DNA from: Acetobacteraceae bacterium
Lineage (GTDB): Bacteria > Pseudomonadota > Alphaproteobacteria > Acetobacterales > Acetobacteraceae
Reading direction: 5' to 3'
DNA length: 23,159 nucleotides
NCBI GenBank assembly: GCA_003133265.1
Contig: PKWQ01000440.1
Location: forward strand, 1 to 23,159
Below the pieces are notes generated by a model, which worked only from the letters and a program-made list of their open reading frames with translations, was not told the DNA's origin and ran no database searches. The position numbers and the translations under genes were made by a program. Positions 1 through 9,013 of the stretch are shown here, in pieces (the stretch's first letter is position 1; the number at the start of each line of letters is the position of its first letter).

Positions 1-782
1 ACTTCGGCAAGGAGGCGGCGTTGACGGCGGGGCTGGCCGCGGCGCAAGGCGACGTCGTCGTATTGTTGGATGCCGATGGCCAGCACCCTTTGTCCTTGTT
101 GCCCGAGATGCTGCAAAAATGGAAGCAGGGTGCGGACGTGGTGTACGCCGTGCGCAAAACACGGCATGACCAGTCCGGCCTGCACGTCGGGCTGGCCGAA
201 CTGTTTTACAAGCTGGTGAATTTCGGCAACCGGGTGCAGATTCCGCCGCACGCGGGCGACTTCCGACTGATGGACCGCAAGGTGGTGGCGGCGCTGAACG
301 CGCTGCCCGAGCGCAACCGTTTCATGAAGGGCCTGTACGCCTGGGTCGGGTTCAATGCCACGGCCATCGATTACGAACCGCTGCCGCGCCGGCAAGGTCA
401 AAGCAGCTTCGGCCTGCGCGGCGCATTTGCGCTGGCGCTCACGGGCATTCTGGCTTTCTCCATTGCGCCGCTGCGCTTGCTGGCCCTGTGCGGCCTGATG
501 TTGGCGCTGGGCGCTTTGGGCTATGGCACCTGGGTGGTGGTGGACTATTTTCTCTGGGGCACGGAGGTGCCGGGTTACGCCACGATCGTGGCGGGCATGA
601 TGTTCTTGAGCGGCATCCAGTTGCTCTCCATCGGCGTGCTCGCCGAGTACGTGGGCCGAATCTACGAAGAGGTGAAACAGCGCCCCCTGTACCTCGTGCG
701 TGAGCGCACCGGTAGCGGCTTGCGCACGGAAGTTTTGCCTGCGCCCGAGCCGGCGCCGCAGCGCGATTCTTCCCTGCTTTAG
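1..782 (+). CDS. GT2 family glycosyltransferase, DPM1/GtrB-like (5' partial)
   Basis: The frame is open from base 3, where it reads FGKEAAL, and its true start lies before the window. A TTG at 21 is not the start because the conserved FGKE segment precedes it. The nucleotide-sugar/metal motif DADGQHP follows early. The C-terminal half has two hydrophobic membrane segments (about residues 130-180 and 190-215 counted from position 21). It ends with the LAEYVGRIYEEVKQRP block typical of polyprenyl-phosphate sugar transferases. The family moves a sugar from a nucleotide donor onto a lipid phosphate at the cytoplasmic membrane face. The GtrA-family gene starts 15 bases downstream, the usual GtrB/GtrA pairing, so this pair probably makes and flips a lipid-linked sugar for envelope glycan modification. 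The sugar cannot be told. Base composition matches genes up to about 5200. Confidence 0.9.
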   Translation, partial: FGKEAALTAGLAAAQGDVVVLLDADGQHPLSLLPEMLQKWKQGADVVYAVRKTRHDQSGLHVGLAELFYKLVNFGNRVQIPPHAGDFRLMDRKVVAALNALPERNRFMKGLYAWVGFNATAIDYEPLPRRQGQSSFGLRGAFALALTGILAFSIAPLRLLALCGLMLALGALGYGTWVVVDYFLWGTEVPGYATIVAGMMFLSGIQLLSIGVLAEYVGRIYEEVKQRPLYLVRERTGSGLRTEVLPAPEPAPQRDSSLL

Positions 783-797
783 TCGCCCACGCCGCTC

Positions 798-1166
798 ATG
801 TCGCGCTCGGGTTTCTGGTTCTTGGTGGTGGGCAGTTCGGCCGCCCTGACGCACATGCTCGTGTTTTCCCTGGCGCAGCGCGCGATCTGGCCGGAGTTGG
901 CCAACGCTGTGGGGTTTGTCGTGGCCTTTTGTGTGAGCTTTGCCGGCCACCGCCGCTTGAGCTTTCAGGATGCGGGAACGAGCGTGCGCCAGAGTCTGGG
1001 CCGCTTCGCGCTCACGGCGCTGCTGGGGTTTGGTTCGAACGAGCTGGTGTTCGTGGTCTTGCTGCGCGGCCTGCATTGGCCCTCGTTGCTGGCGCTCTTT
1101 GTCGCCATGGTGCTGGCCGCCGCGCAGACCTTTTTATTCAGCCGCTACTGGGCGTTTAAGCGCTGA
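798..1166 (+). CDS. GtrA family membrane protein
   Basis: This is a 122-residue protein made almost entirely of four hydrophobic segments (about residues 6-26, 34-52, 66-90 and 97-117). It has the GtrA-family features: the SFAGHRRLSF loop after the second segment and the C-terminal block FLFSRYWAFKR. GtrA proteins are proposed flippases that carry a polyprenyl-linked sugar across the inner membrane. The length is normal for the family. The ATG at 798 follows the GT2 stop by 15 bases, so the two are probably cotranscribed. Its 3' end overlaps the convergent deacetylase gene by 11 bases (1156-1166). The family call is firm, but the transported sugar is unknown. Confidence 0.88.
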   Translation: MSRSGFWFLVVGSSAALTHMLVFSLAQRAIWPELANAVGFVVAFCVSFAGHRRLSFQDAGTSVRQSLGRFALTALLGFGSNELVFVVLLRGLHWPSLLALFVAMVLAAAQTFLFSRYWAFKR

Positions 1167-1974
1167 CCGGCACGGCGTAAAGCGCAGCGCCCCGCACCAG
1201 TTGCACCTGATGCTGCGCGGTCGCGTCGGCAAAGGCGGGGCTTGCCAGGTACTCGTACTCCCATTGCCGCGCGGCCGCAATGGCGTCGCCGGTTTCGGTG
1301 CGCAGGGCCGGGTGGCACATGACGATGTCGCCGTCAGCGGCTGCTGCCAGCCACTCTTGCATCAGCGCTGCGTAGCGCGTGCCACCCCCCGTGAAGTCAT
1401 AGACCCCGCTTAAAGCCAAGGTGCAGGGAATGTTCGCTGGCGCGGCCAGGTCGCGCAAGGCCGCGGCCCCCATGGCGCTGATGATGCGGCTCTTGATACC
1501 TGCTTGCGCGGCCTGCGCTTGCGAGATGCGCAGGTAGGGCGGATGCGCTCCATAGCGCGACCCCATGACCTGTACCAGGGCCTGGCGTATGCCCGCGAAT
1601 TGCTGCACGTGCTGGTGCCCGTCGATATGGTCCGGCGGGGCTTTCCACTGCGCTTCAAAGGCGTCGAGCTGGCGCTCGATGGCGCTGCGCGCCGCCGCCA
1701 CCTTGAAACCCCCCAGCAGCGCCTTGAGCATGGCCGCATTGAGCGAGCAACCATGCCCCGCCGCGAGCGCGAAGTCGCTGGTCCAGTCCAGATGCAGGCC
1801 CACGTCGATGCGACCGCGCAAGTCCTTTAGCAGCGCCACATCATGGGGCCAGCGCGGCGTCAGCACCATCACGCTGGTGGCGCTCAGGCGCCCCATGGCG
1901 GCCAGCTGCGCGATGCCGCGCGAGGCCGATTCGTGCACGCAGAAGTCGTCGGCGCAGAGCACGATCTGCTTCAT
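1156..1974 (-). CDS. ChbG/HpnK (YdjC) family carbohydrate deacetylase
   Basis: The 272-residue protein begins MKQIVLCADDF. The ADDF motif (residues 8-11) carries metal-binding acidic residues of YdjC-like deacetylases. Further family motifs are GLHLDWTSD and DGHQHV (metal-binding His) and, late, DIVMCHPA. The family removes N-acetyl groups from sugars, as in chitooligosaccharides (ChbG) or hopanoid headgroups (HpnK). I chose the ATG at 1974 because ADDF normally lies within about ten residues of the N-terminus; the longer frame reading on upstream is spurious. The start overlaps the stop of the LysR gene by one base (TGATG), which suggests translational coupling. With a lipid-linked-sugar pair next door, a role in envelope glycan trimming is likely, but the substrate is inference. 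Confidence 0.87.
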   Translation of the reverse strand: MKQIVLCADDFCVHESASRGIAQLAAMGRLSATSVMVLTPRWPHDVALLKDLRGRIDVGLHLDWTSDFALAAGHGCSLNAAMLKALLGGFKVAAARSAIERQLDAFEAQWKAPPDHIDGHQHVQQFAGIRQALVQVMGSRYGAHPPYLRISQAQAAQAGIKSRIISAMGAAALRDLAAPANIPCTLALSGVYDFTGGGTRYAALMQEWLAAAADGDIVMCHPALRTETGDAIAAARQWEYEYLASPAFADATAQHQVQLVRGAALYAVPVSA

Positions 1975-2900
1975 CACGACGCATGCCAGAACTGGGGCTG
2001 GCTGTAGTGGTGCTTCAAAAAATCGATCCACAGGCGCACCCGCAGCGCCAGATGCTTGGCGTGAGGAAACACGGCGTAGATGCCGTTGGGCGGCGCTGCA
2101 AATTCGCCCAGCAGTTCCACCAGTTGGCCGCTGGCGATTTCCGACTCCACCTCCCAGGTGCTGCGCCAGGCGACGCCGTAACCCGCCAGACACCAGGCGT
2201 GCAGCACCTGGCCGTCGGAACAGTCCAGCGGGCCGCCGGGCTTGAGGTAGGTGACCGGTGCGCCAGCACCTTCGGGCGCGGGCAGGCAAAACGCCCAGCC
2301 CCGGGTTTGCGAAGCGTCGTTGGACAGCGTGAGGCAATCGAACTTGGACAAATCGGCCGGGTGCTGGGGCATGCCGTGCTGGCGCAGGTACTTGGGCGCG
2401 GCCACACACAGGCGACGGTTGTCGGCCAGGCGCACGCTCACCAGCGTCGAGTCCGGCATGTCGCCCACGCGCACGGCGCAGTCAAAACCCTCGCCCGCGA
2501 TGTCGACCACGCGGTCGCCCAGGCTCAGGGAAATCGTCACCTCGGGATGCAGTTCGCGAAACTTCGGCACCAGGGGCGCCACGTGTCGGCGCCCGAAGCC
2601 AGCGGGCGCGGTGATGCGCAAATGCCCGCTGGCCTTGACGCCGCCCGCGGACACGCTGGCCTCGGCATTGGCCACGTCGGCCAAGAGGCGCTGGCAGTCT
2701 TCCAAAAAGGCGCTGCCTTCGTGCGTGAGGCTGATGCGCCGCGTGGTGCGCACCAGCAGCTTCACGCCCAGGCGTTCTTCCAGCGCGTCCAGGCGCCGCC
2801 CCATCACGGCCGGAGTCAGCCCTGCGGCCTTGGCCGCGGCCGTCAGGCTGGCGCGCAGGGCGACCGCCACGAACGCTTCCATCTGTTTGAGTTTGTCCAT
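1974..2900 (-). CDS. LysR family transcriptional regulator
   Basis: The 308-residue protein has an N-terminal winged helix-turn-helix (MDKLKQMEAFVAVALRASLT, then AAKAAGLTPAVMGRRLDALEERLGVKLLVRTTRRISLTHEG). A LysR substrate-binding domain follows (about residues 90-300). The length is normal. The reading frame could extend nine codons to an ATG at 2927, but MDKLKQME at 2900 is the usual LysR N-terminus and has GGAGGT 13 bases upstream. It is transcribed away from the haloacid dehalogenase/malate synthase pair. An inverted repeat at 2947-2968 lies between the two, so this regulator is the natural candidate to control that pair. Its stop overlaps the deacetylase start, so both minus-strand genes are probably on one message. 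The effector is unknown. Confidence 0.92.
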   Translation of the reverse strand: MDKLKQMEAFVAVALRASLTAAAKAAGLTPAVMGRRLDALEERLGVKLLVRTTRRISLTHEGSAFLEDCQRLLADVANAEASVSAGGVKASGHLRITAPAGFGRRHVAPLVPKFRELHPEVTISLSLGDRVVDIAGEGFDCAVRVGDMPDSTLVSVRLADNRRLCVAAPKYLRQHGMPQHPADLSKFDCLTLSNDASQTRGWAFCLPAPEGAGAPVTYLKPGGPLDCSDGQVLHAWCLAGYGVAWRSTWEVESEIASGQLVELLGEFAAPPNGIYAVFPHAKHLALRVRLWIDFLKHHYSQPQFWHAS

Positions 2901-2946
2901 AGGCTTGGAGATTACCTCCATTTTCATCCGGTATCAGTCGCCTTTT

Positions 2947-2968
2947 CATGAATTAATCGCGATTCATG
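2947..2968. promoter_or_regulatory. Candidate LysR operator (inverted repeat)
   Basis: Perfect 7-bp arms CATGAAT (2947-2953) and ATTCATG (2962-2968) are separated by 8 bases. The repeat lies between the LysR start (2900) and the dehalogenase start (2989) in an otherwise short intergenic region. Dyads in such divergent regions commonly bind the LysR protein. The even spacing does not give a centred T-N11-A core, so binding is inferred from position only. Confidence 0.45.
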
Positions 2969-2988
2969 CGTGGAATACATTCGAGGCT

Positions 2989-3720
2989 ATGCAGGATTCC
3001 CCCCGTTCGCCCCTTCCCAAGGCGGCGCTGGTCGACGCCCCAGCCCCGCGTGCGGTGCTGTTCGACGCGTACGGCACGCTCTTCGACGTGTACAGCGTGG
3101 GCCTGCTCGCGGAGCAACTTTTCCCAGGGCAGGGACAGTCCCTGGGCCTGCTCTGGCGCGACAAGCAGATTGAATACACGCGGCTTGTGACCACCAGCAA
3201 CGATGGCGCACATTACCAGCCGTTTTGGGATTTGACCCGCGCTGCCCTGCGCTACGCGTGCAAGCGGCTCGGCCTCGATCTCACGGCGCAGCGCGAGGGG
3301 CAAATGATGAACCAGTACCGGCACCTGAGCGCTTTCCCCGAAGACCGCGAGGTGTTGCGCGCGCTCAAAGACCGGGGCATCGTCACCGGCATCCTGTCCA
3401 ACGGCGACCCGGCCATGCTGGAGGTGGCGGTCAAGTCCGCCGGGCTCGAAGAGCTGCTGGACCACGTCATCAGCACCCATGCCATTCGCAAATTCAAGAC
3501 CCACCCCCAGTCCTACGCGCTGGGCGAAAAAGCCTGCGGCTGCGACGCCTCGAAAATCGTCTTTGTCAGCAGCAATTCATGGGACGCGCTCGCCGCCACC
3601 TGGTACGGCTACCAGACGCTGTGGGTGAACCGCCAGGGCCTTCCCTTCGAAGAGCTCGGCACGAGCCCCAAACGCATCGGCACCAGCTTGCGCGACGTGC
3701 TTGATTTTTTTCCCCATTGA
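2989..3720 (+). CDS. Haloacid dehalogenase, type II (HAD superfamily)
   Basis: The 243-residue protein carries all HAD motifs. Motif I is FDAYGTLFD with the nucleophile Asp26. Next come the Arg in LLWRDKQIEYTR, motif II LSNGD, the Lys in KFKTHPQSY and the type II signature VSSNSWDA. This set matches L-2-haloacid dehalogenases, which hydrolyse a carbon-halogen bond through an aspartyl ester and would turn monohaloacetate into glycolate. Activity on another small substrate cannot be excluded. The ATG at 2989 is the first in-frame ATG after the operator-like repeat; the nearby GAGG is only two bases away, so the start is moderately certain. glcB begins 21 bases after its stop. The LysR, type II dehalogenase, glcB order is one I associate with Comamonadaceae. 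Confidence 0.85.
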   Translation: MQDSPRSPLPKAALVDAPAPRAVLFDAYGTLFDVYSVGLLAEQLFPGQGQSLGLLWRDKQIEYTRLVTTSNDGAHYQPFWDLTRAALRYACKRLGLDLTAQREGQMMNQYRHLSAFPEDREVLRALKDRGIVTGILSNGDPAMLEVAVKSAGLEELLDHVISTHAIRKFKTHPQSYALGEKACGCDASKIVFVSSNSWDALAATWYGYQTLWVNRQGLPFEELGTSPKRIGTSLRDVLDFFPH

Positions 3721-3741
3721 TTTTTTTCGAGGAGTCACAGC

Positions 3742-5931
3742 ATGAGCACACGAACCCCCCTGCACCGCCTGCAAGTTGCCACCGAACTGCAGCAATTCAT
3801 CGATCATGAAGTGCTGCCCGGAACCGGCGTCAACAGCGCTTTTTTCTGGCAAGGCTTTGACGACATCGTGGCCGATCTGGCGCCCAAGAACATCTCCCTG
3901 CTGGCCGAGCGCGAGCGCCTGCAAAGCGAGCTCGATGCCTGGCACAAGGCGCACCCGGGCCCGATCAAGAACATGGGGGCTTATCGCAAGTTCCTGGTGA
4001 AGATCGGCTACCTGGTGGCCGAGCCGGCGCGGGTGTTGACCACCACCAGGAATGTGGACGCCGAGCTCGCAACACAGGCCGGGCCGCAGCTGGTGGTGCC
4101 GATCCTGAATGCGCGCTACGCCCTGAACGCGGCGAACGCGCGCTGGGGTTCGCTCTACGACGCGCTCTACGGCACGGACGTCCTGTCCGAAGCGGATGGC
4201 TGCGAAAAGGGTGCGGGCTACAACGCGAAGCGCGGCGCCAAGGTGATTGAGTACGCGCGCCATGTGCTGGACCGCACGGTTCCGCTTAAAAAGGGCTCGC
4301 ATGTGGACTCCACCGGCTACGCGGTGCAGGATGGCAAGTTGGTGGTGACGCTCAAGGATGGCAGGAACGCAGAGCTGAAAAACGCCAAGCAGTTCATCGG
4401 CTACCAGGGCGCTGCGGCAGCACCGTCCAGCGTGCTGCTGCAAAACAACGGCCTGCATCTGGACCTGCGCATCGACCGCAGCCAGACCATCGGCGCCAGC
4501 GACCCCGCCGGCGTGGCCGACCTGGTGCTCGAAGCCGCGCTCTCCACCATTCTCGATCTGGAAGATTCTGTCGCCGCCGTGGACGCTGCCGACAAGGTGC
4601 TGGGCTACCGCAACTGGCTTGGCATCCTCAAGGGCACGCTCACCGAAGACCTCACCAAGGGCGGACGGACCTTTACCCGGGGACTGAATCCGGACCGCGT
4701 CTACACCGCTGCCAATGGAGCCGATGAAGTGCGACTGCACGGTCGCGCCCTCATGTTCCTGCGCAACGTGGGCCATTTGATGACGAACCCGGCCATCCTC
4801 TACACCGATGCCCAGGGCGCAACGCGCGAGATTCCCGAAGGCATTCTGGACGCCGTCGTCACCACAGCCATCGCGCTGCACGACCTGCAAGGGCACGGCA
4901 AGGACGGCATTCGCAACTCGCGCAAAGGCAGCGTGTACATCGTCAAGCCCAAGATGCACGGTCCGACTGAAGTGGCCTTCGCCGACGAGCTGTTTGCCCG
5001 CGTGGAAAAGCTGCTGGGCCTGCCCGACTCCACCGTCAAGCTGGGCATCATGGACGAAGAGCGCCGCACCAGCGTGAACCTGAAAGCCTGTATCGCCGCC
5101 GCCAGCAGCCGCGTCGCCTTCATCAACACCGGCTTTCTGGACCGCACCGGCGACGAGATGCACGCCTGCATGTACGCCGGCCCCGTTTTCCGCAAGGGCG
5201 ACATGAAGAGCAGCGCCTGGATCCAGGCCTACGAGAAGAACAACGTGCTGGTGGGCCTGGACTGCGGCCTGCGCGGCAAAGCGCAGATCGGCAAGGGCAT
5301 GTGGGCGGCACCGGACCGGATGGCGGACATGCTGGCGCAGAAGATCGGCCACCCGCGCGCCGGCGCCAACACCGCATGGGTTCCCTCGCCCACCGCCGCG
5401 ACGCTGCATGCGCTGCACTACCACCAGGTGAACGTCGCCCAGCGGCAGGAGGAGCTGTCCACCCGCGCCCGCGCGAAACTGTCCGACCTGCTGACCATCC
5501 CGGTGGCCGACCGCCCGAACTTCTCGCCCGATGACATCCAGCAGGAACTGGACAACAACGCCCAGGGCATCCTGGGCTACGTGGTCCGCTGGATCGACCA
5601 GGGCGTCGGCTGCTCCAAGGTGCCGGACATCCACGATGTCGGGCTGATGGAAGACCGTGCCACGCTGCGCATCTCCAGCCAGCACATCGCCAACTGGCTG
5701 CATCACGGCATCGCCACCGAGGCGCAGGTGCTGGAGACGCTGAAGCGCATGGCCGCCGTGGTGGACCGGCAGAACGCCGACGACCCGCTGTACAAGCCGA
5801 TGGCGCCGAAGTTCGAAGGCCCGGCCTTCGCCGCCGCCTGCGATCTGGTGTTCAAGGGCGCGAGCCAGCCGAACGGCTACACCGAGTTCATCCTGCACGC
5901 CCGCCGGCGCGAGGCGAAGGCGGCGGGTTAG
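3742..5931 (+). CDS. glcB: Malate synthase G (possible hybrid gene)
   Basis: The 729-residue protein condenses glyoxylate with acetyl-CoA to malate (glyoxylate bypass, glycolate use). An AGGAG ribosome site lies seven bases before the ATG. Conserved blocks are LMFLRNVGHLM, SVYIVKPKMHGP and IMDEERRTSVNL (metal-binding Glu439), then FLDRTGDE (Asp467). Later blocks are GKAQIGKGMW, GCSKVPDI (Cys624) and LMEDRATLR (Asp638, matching the E. coli general base Asp631). Length is normal. The N-terminal part has betaproteobacterial phrasing (YEKNNVLVGLDCGLRGK, a GHGKDGIRNSRKG insert). The part after about residue 515 has the shorter alphaproteobacterial loop (NVAQRQEELSTRARAKLSDLL) and mostly CCG proline codons. 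The stop overlaps the convergent acyl-CoA dehydrogenase stop by four bases (5928-5931). The gene is intact in frame, but its two parts may come from different genomes. Confidence 0.95.
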   Translation: MSTRTPLHRLQVATELQQFIDHEVLPGTGVNSAFFWQGFDDIVADLAPKNISLLAERERLQSELDAWHKAHPGPIKNMGAYRKFLVKIGYLVAEPARVLTTTRNVDAELATQAGPQLVVPILNARYALNAANARWGSLYDALYGTDVLSEADGCEKGAGYNAKRGAKVIEYARHVLDRTVPLKKGSHVDSTGYAVQDGKLVVTLKDGRNAELKNAKQFIGYQGAAAAPSSVLLQNNGLHLDLRIDRSQTIGASDPAGVADLVLEAALSTILDLEDSVAAVDAADKVLGYRNWLGILKGTLTEDLTKGGRTFTRGLNPDRVYTAANGADEVRLHGRALMFLRNVGHLMTNPAILYTDAQGATREIPEGILDAVVTTAIALHDLQGHGKDGIRNSRKGSVYIVKPKMHGPTEVAFADELFARVEKLLGLPDSTVKLGIMDEERRTSVNLKACIAAASSRVAFINTGFLDRTGDEMHACMYAGPVFRKGDMKSSAWIQAYEKNNVLVGLDCGLRGKAQIGKGMWAAPDRMADMLAQKIGHPRAGANTAWVPSPTAATLHALHYHQVNVAQRQEELSTRARAKLSDLLTIPVADRPNFSPDDIQQELDNNAQGILGYVVRWIDQGVGCSKVPDIHDVGLMEDRATLRISSQHIANWLHHGIATEAQVLETLKRMAAVVDRQNADDPLYKPMAPKFEGPAFAAACDLVFKGASQPNGYTEFILHARRREAKAAG
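5200..5400. other. Suspected junction between two source genomes inside glcB
   Basis: Upstream of about 5200, glcB and its neighbours use CCC and CCG about equally and include many AAA, TTG and GAT codons. Downstream of about 5300, CCG, CGG and CTG dominate, as in all later genes before tadG. Protein phrasing changes from betaproteobacterial to alphaproteobacterial across the nearly invariant block GKAQIGKGMWA. Such a block is where an assembler, or homologous recombination, could switch templates without breaking the frame. The interval is approximate and judged by eye. Confidence 0.45.
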
Positions 5932-7073
5932 GCCGCCGCACCGAACAGCCCGCCCAGCTTCGCCAGCGTCGTCAGATGCTGATCGGCATCGCCGTACAGC
6001 TTGTCGATCATCGTCATGCGCTTGAAATAATGCCCGGCCTTGTATTCCATCGTCATGCCGATGCCGCCGTGCAACTGGATGCATTCCTGCCCGACATGGC
6101 GCCCGGAGCGGCCGATCTGCACCTTTGCCGCCGCGATCGCCCTTGTGCGCTCCACCGGGTTGATCTCGTCAGCCATCACGGTGGCGAACAGCGCCATGCT
6201 GCGCGCCTGCTCCTCCGCGATCAGCATGTCCACAGCGCGGTGCTGCAACACCTGGAACTCCCCGATGGCGCGGCCGAACTGCTTGCGGGTCTTCAGATAG
6301 TCCAGCGTCAGTTCCTGCATCGACGCCATCACGCCGACCGCCTCGGCGCACAATGCGGCAATGGTGCGGTCCACCGCGTGCTCGATCCCCGGCAATGCCG
6401 CGCCCGGATCGCCCACCGCCTCGCCCGCGGCGCCGGACAGCGTCACTTCCGCCGCGCGCAACCCGTCCTGCGTCGGATAGCCGCGCCGGCTGACGCCCGC
6501 GCCCTTGGCATCGACCAGAAACAGCCCGATGCCGTCGCGCGCGCGCTGGCCGCCGGCGATGCGCGCGGTCACCAAAAACTGGTCGGCGCTGTCGCCGTGC
6601 AGCACCACGCTCTTGGCGCCGTTCAGCGTCCAGCCGGTCCCCTCGCGCTTGGCCGTGGTGACGACATCGAACAGATCGTAGCGCGAGTGCCGTTCCACAT
6701 GCGCGAACGCCAGCAGCCGCTTGCCCTCGGCGATCGCCGGCAGGATCGCCGCCTGCTGCGCCGCGCTGCCGAGCCCGCGGATCAGCCCGCCGCCCAGCAC
6801 CACGGTCGAGACATAGGGCTCCAGCACCAGCCCGTGCCCGAACGCCTCCATCACCAGCATGGTCTCGACGGAACCGCCGCCGAAGCCGCCATACTGCTCC
6901 GCGAACGGCAGGCCGAGCAGGCCGAGTTCGGCGAGCTGGGCCCAGATCTCCCGGCTCCAGCCATCCGGCTGCTGCATATATTTCTTGCGGTTCTCGAAGC
7001 CGTACTTGTCGGCGATCAACCGCTCGACGCTGTCCTTGAGAAGGCGCTGGTCGTCGCTCAGATCGAAATCCAT
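5928..7073 (-). CDS. Acyl-CoA dehydrogenase, small-subunit type
   Basis: The 381-residue protein starts MDFDLSDDQRLLKDSVERL and has the full acyl-CoA dehydrogenase fold: helical N-domain, beta domain (about 120-230) and C-terminal helical domain with RKQFGRAIGEFQ and QLHGGIGMTMEYKAGHY. These FAD enzymes oxidise acyl-CoA to enoyl-CoA. By eye, Glu244 (in AEAVG) aligns with the alternative catalytic base of isovaleryl-CoA and long-chain dehydrogenases. The MCAD-type base in the last helix is absent. The ATG at 7073 is preceded by GAGGA that overlaps the upstream stop. The partner dehydrogenase ends seven bases before this start, so the two are cotranscribed and probably form one heteromeric enzyme. 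Substrate is unknown; branched or ring-bearing acyl-CoAs are possible. Confidence 0.87.
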   Translation of the reverse strand: MDFDLSDDQRLLKDSVERLIADKYGFENRKKYMQQPDGWSREIWAQLAELGLLGLPFAEQYGGFGGGSVETMLVMEAFGHGLVLEPYVSTVVLGGGLIRGLGSAAQQAAILPAIAEGKRLLAFAHVERHSRYDLFDVVTTAKREGTGWTLNGAKSVVLHGDSADQFLVTARIAGGQRARDGIGLFLVDAKGAGVSRRGYPTQDGLRAAEVTLSGAAGEAVGDPGAALPGIEHAVDRTIAALCAEAVGVMASMQELTLDYLKTRKQFGRAIGEFQVLQHRAVDMLIAEEQARSMALFATVMADEINPVERTRAIAAAKVQIGRSGRHVGQECIQLHGGIGMTMEYKAGHYFKRMTMIDKLYGDADQHLTTLAKLGGLFGAAA

Positions 7074-7080
7074 GATGTCC

Positions 7081-8277
<1,197 letters not shown>

Positions 8278-8311
8278 GCGGCGCTCCTCGCCCGGCGGAC
8301 AATTCGTGCCC

Positions 8312-8331
8312 CCGGTTCCCGTTGCAACCGG
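8312..8331. promoter_or_regulatory. Inverted repeat upstream of the acyl-CoA dehydrogenase pair
   Basis: Perfect 6-bp arms CCGGTT and AACCGG flank an 8-base spacer, 35 bases before the large-subunit start, in the 107-base gap after msrA. It could be an operator for a TetR-type repressor or a weak hairpin downstream of msrA. No T-run follows on the minus strand, so a terminator is unlikely. Weak evidence. Confidence 0.25.
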
Positions 8332-8384
8332 CACTCTGCCGCCGCGTCGGAACTCCCGTCAACGCCCCCTGGCTATATGTCGGC

Positions 8385-8945
8385 CTAGGCGACGGCAGCT
8401 CGCTTCAGCCGCTGCGCGAAGGTTTTGCGGAACTTGGCGACCTTCGGCCCGACCACCGCCTGGCAATAGCCGGTGAACGGATTGCGCGCGAAATAGTCGT
8501 GATGCTCCGGCTCGGCCGGGTAGAACACCGTCAGCGGCTCGATCTGGGTCACGATCGGCGCCGGCCAGAGCTTCTGCGCCGCGATCTCGGCGATCACCGC
8601 CTCGGCGGTCGCGCGCTGCGCGTCCGAGTGGGTCAGGACGATCGAGCGGTATTGCGGCCCGATATCGTGGCCCTGGCGATCCGGCGTGGTCGGGTCGTGG
8701 ATGGTGAAGAACACCCGCAACAGGTCGGCATAGGCAATCTCGGCCGGGTCGAAATCGACCTGAACCACCTCGGCATGGCCGGTGGTGCCGGCGCAGACCT
8801 GCTTGTAGCCGGGGTTGACCACATGCCCGCCGGCATAGCCGGACATCACCGCGGACACGCCGCGCAGATCCTTGTAAACCGCCTCCAGGCACCAGAAGCA
8901 GCCACCGCCCAAAGTCGCCTTCTCGGTCATCGCCAGCTTGGTCAT
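8385..8945 (-). CDS. msrA: Peptide-methionine (S)-S-oxide reductase MsrA
   Basis: The 186-residue protein carries the MsrA active site GCFWCLEAVY, where the first Cys is the nucleophile. It also has SGYAGG, YKQVCAGTTGHAEVVQVDFDP, IHDPTT and QYRSIVL, all family hallmarks. The enzyme reduces methionine-S-sulfoxide in proteins, repairing oxidative damage in the cytosol. I chose the ATG at 8945, which has GGAGG ten bases upstream; an internal ATG five codons later (MTEKATLGGG) is a close alternative. It is divergent from copA across 68 bases and separated by 107 bases from the acyl-CoA dehydrogenases on the same strand, so it may have its own promoter. Confidence 0.96.
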   Translation of the reverse strand: MTKLAMTEKATLGGGCFWCLEAVYKDLRGVSAVMSGYAGGHVVNPGYKQVCAGTTGHAEVVQVDFDPAEIAYADLLRVFFTIHDPTTPDRQGHDIGPQYRSIVLTHSDAQRATAEAVIAEIAAQKLWPAPIVTQIEPLTVFYPAEPEHHDYFARNPFTGYCQAVVGPKVAKFRKTFAQRLKRAAVA

Positions 8946-9013
8946 TACCAGTCGTCCTCCCGTTATCGGTGTGCATGATATGGTAACGGCAGACCGATGG
9001 CGGGAGATAGACG
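8946..9013. promoter_or_regulatory. Divergent msrA/copA control region
   Basis: These 68 bases must hold both promoters. CCGTTA (8960-8965) and TAACGG (8984-8989) form an inverted repeat with 18 bases between the arms. The plus-strand ribosome site GGGAGA lies before the copA ATG. I see no canonical CueR dyad, so the regulator is unknown. Confidence 0.35.

Noticed and set aside
1983..2951. 322-codon plus-strand frame opposite the LysR gene
   Set aside because: The LysR helix-turn-helix and effector domain are clear on the minus strand. The plus frame has no recognisable motif.
3577..6084. Long open frame (835 codons) on the minus strand opposite glcB
   Set aside because: It is antisense to an intact malate synthase, rich in His/Gly/Ala/Val without any family motif, and crosses into two neighbouring genes. 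It is a high-GC shadow frame.
8946..9013. CueR operator between msrA and copA
   Set aside because: No ACCTTCC-type dyad with the usual spacing is present; the CCGTTA/TAACGG arms are 18 bases apart, which does not fit.
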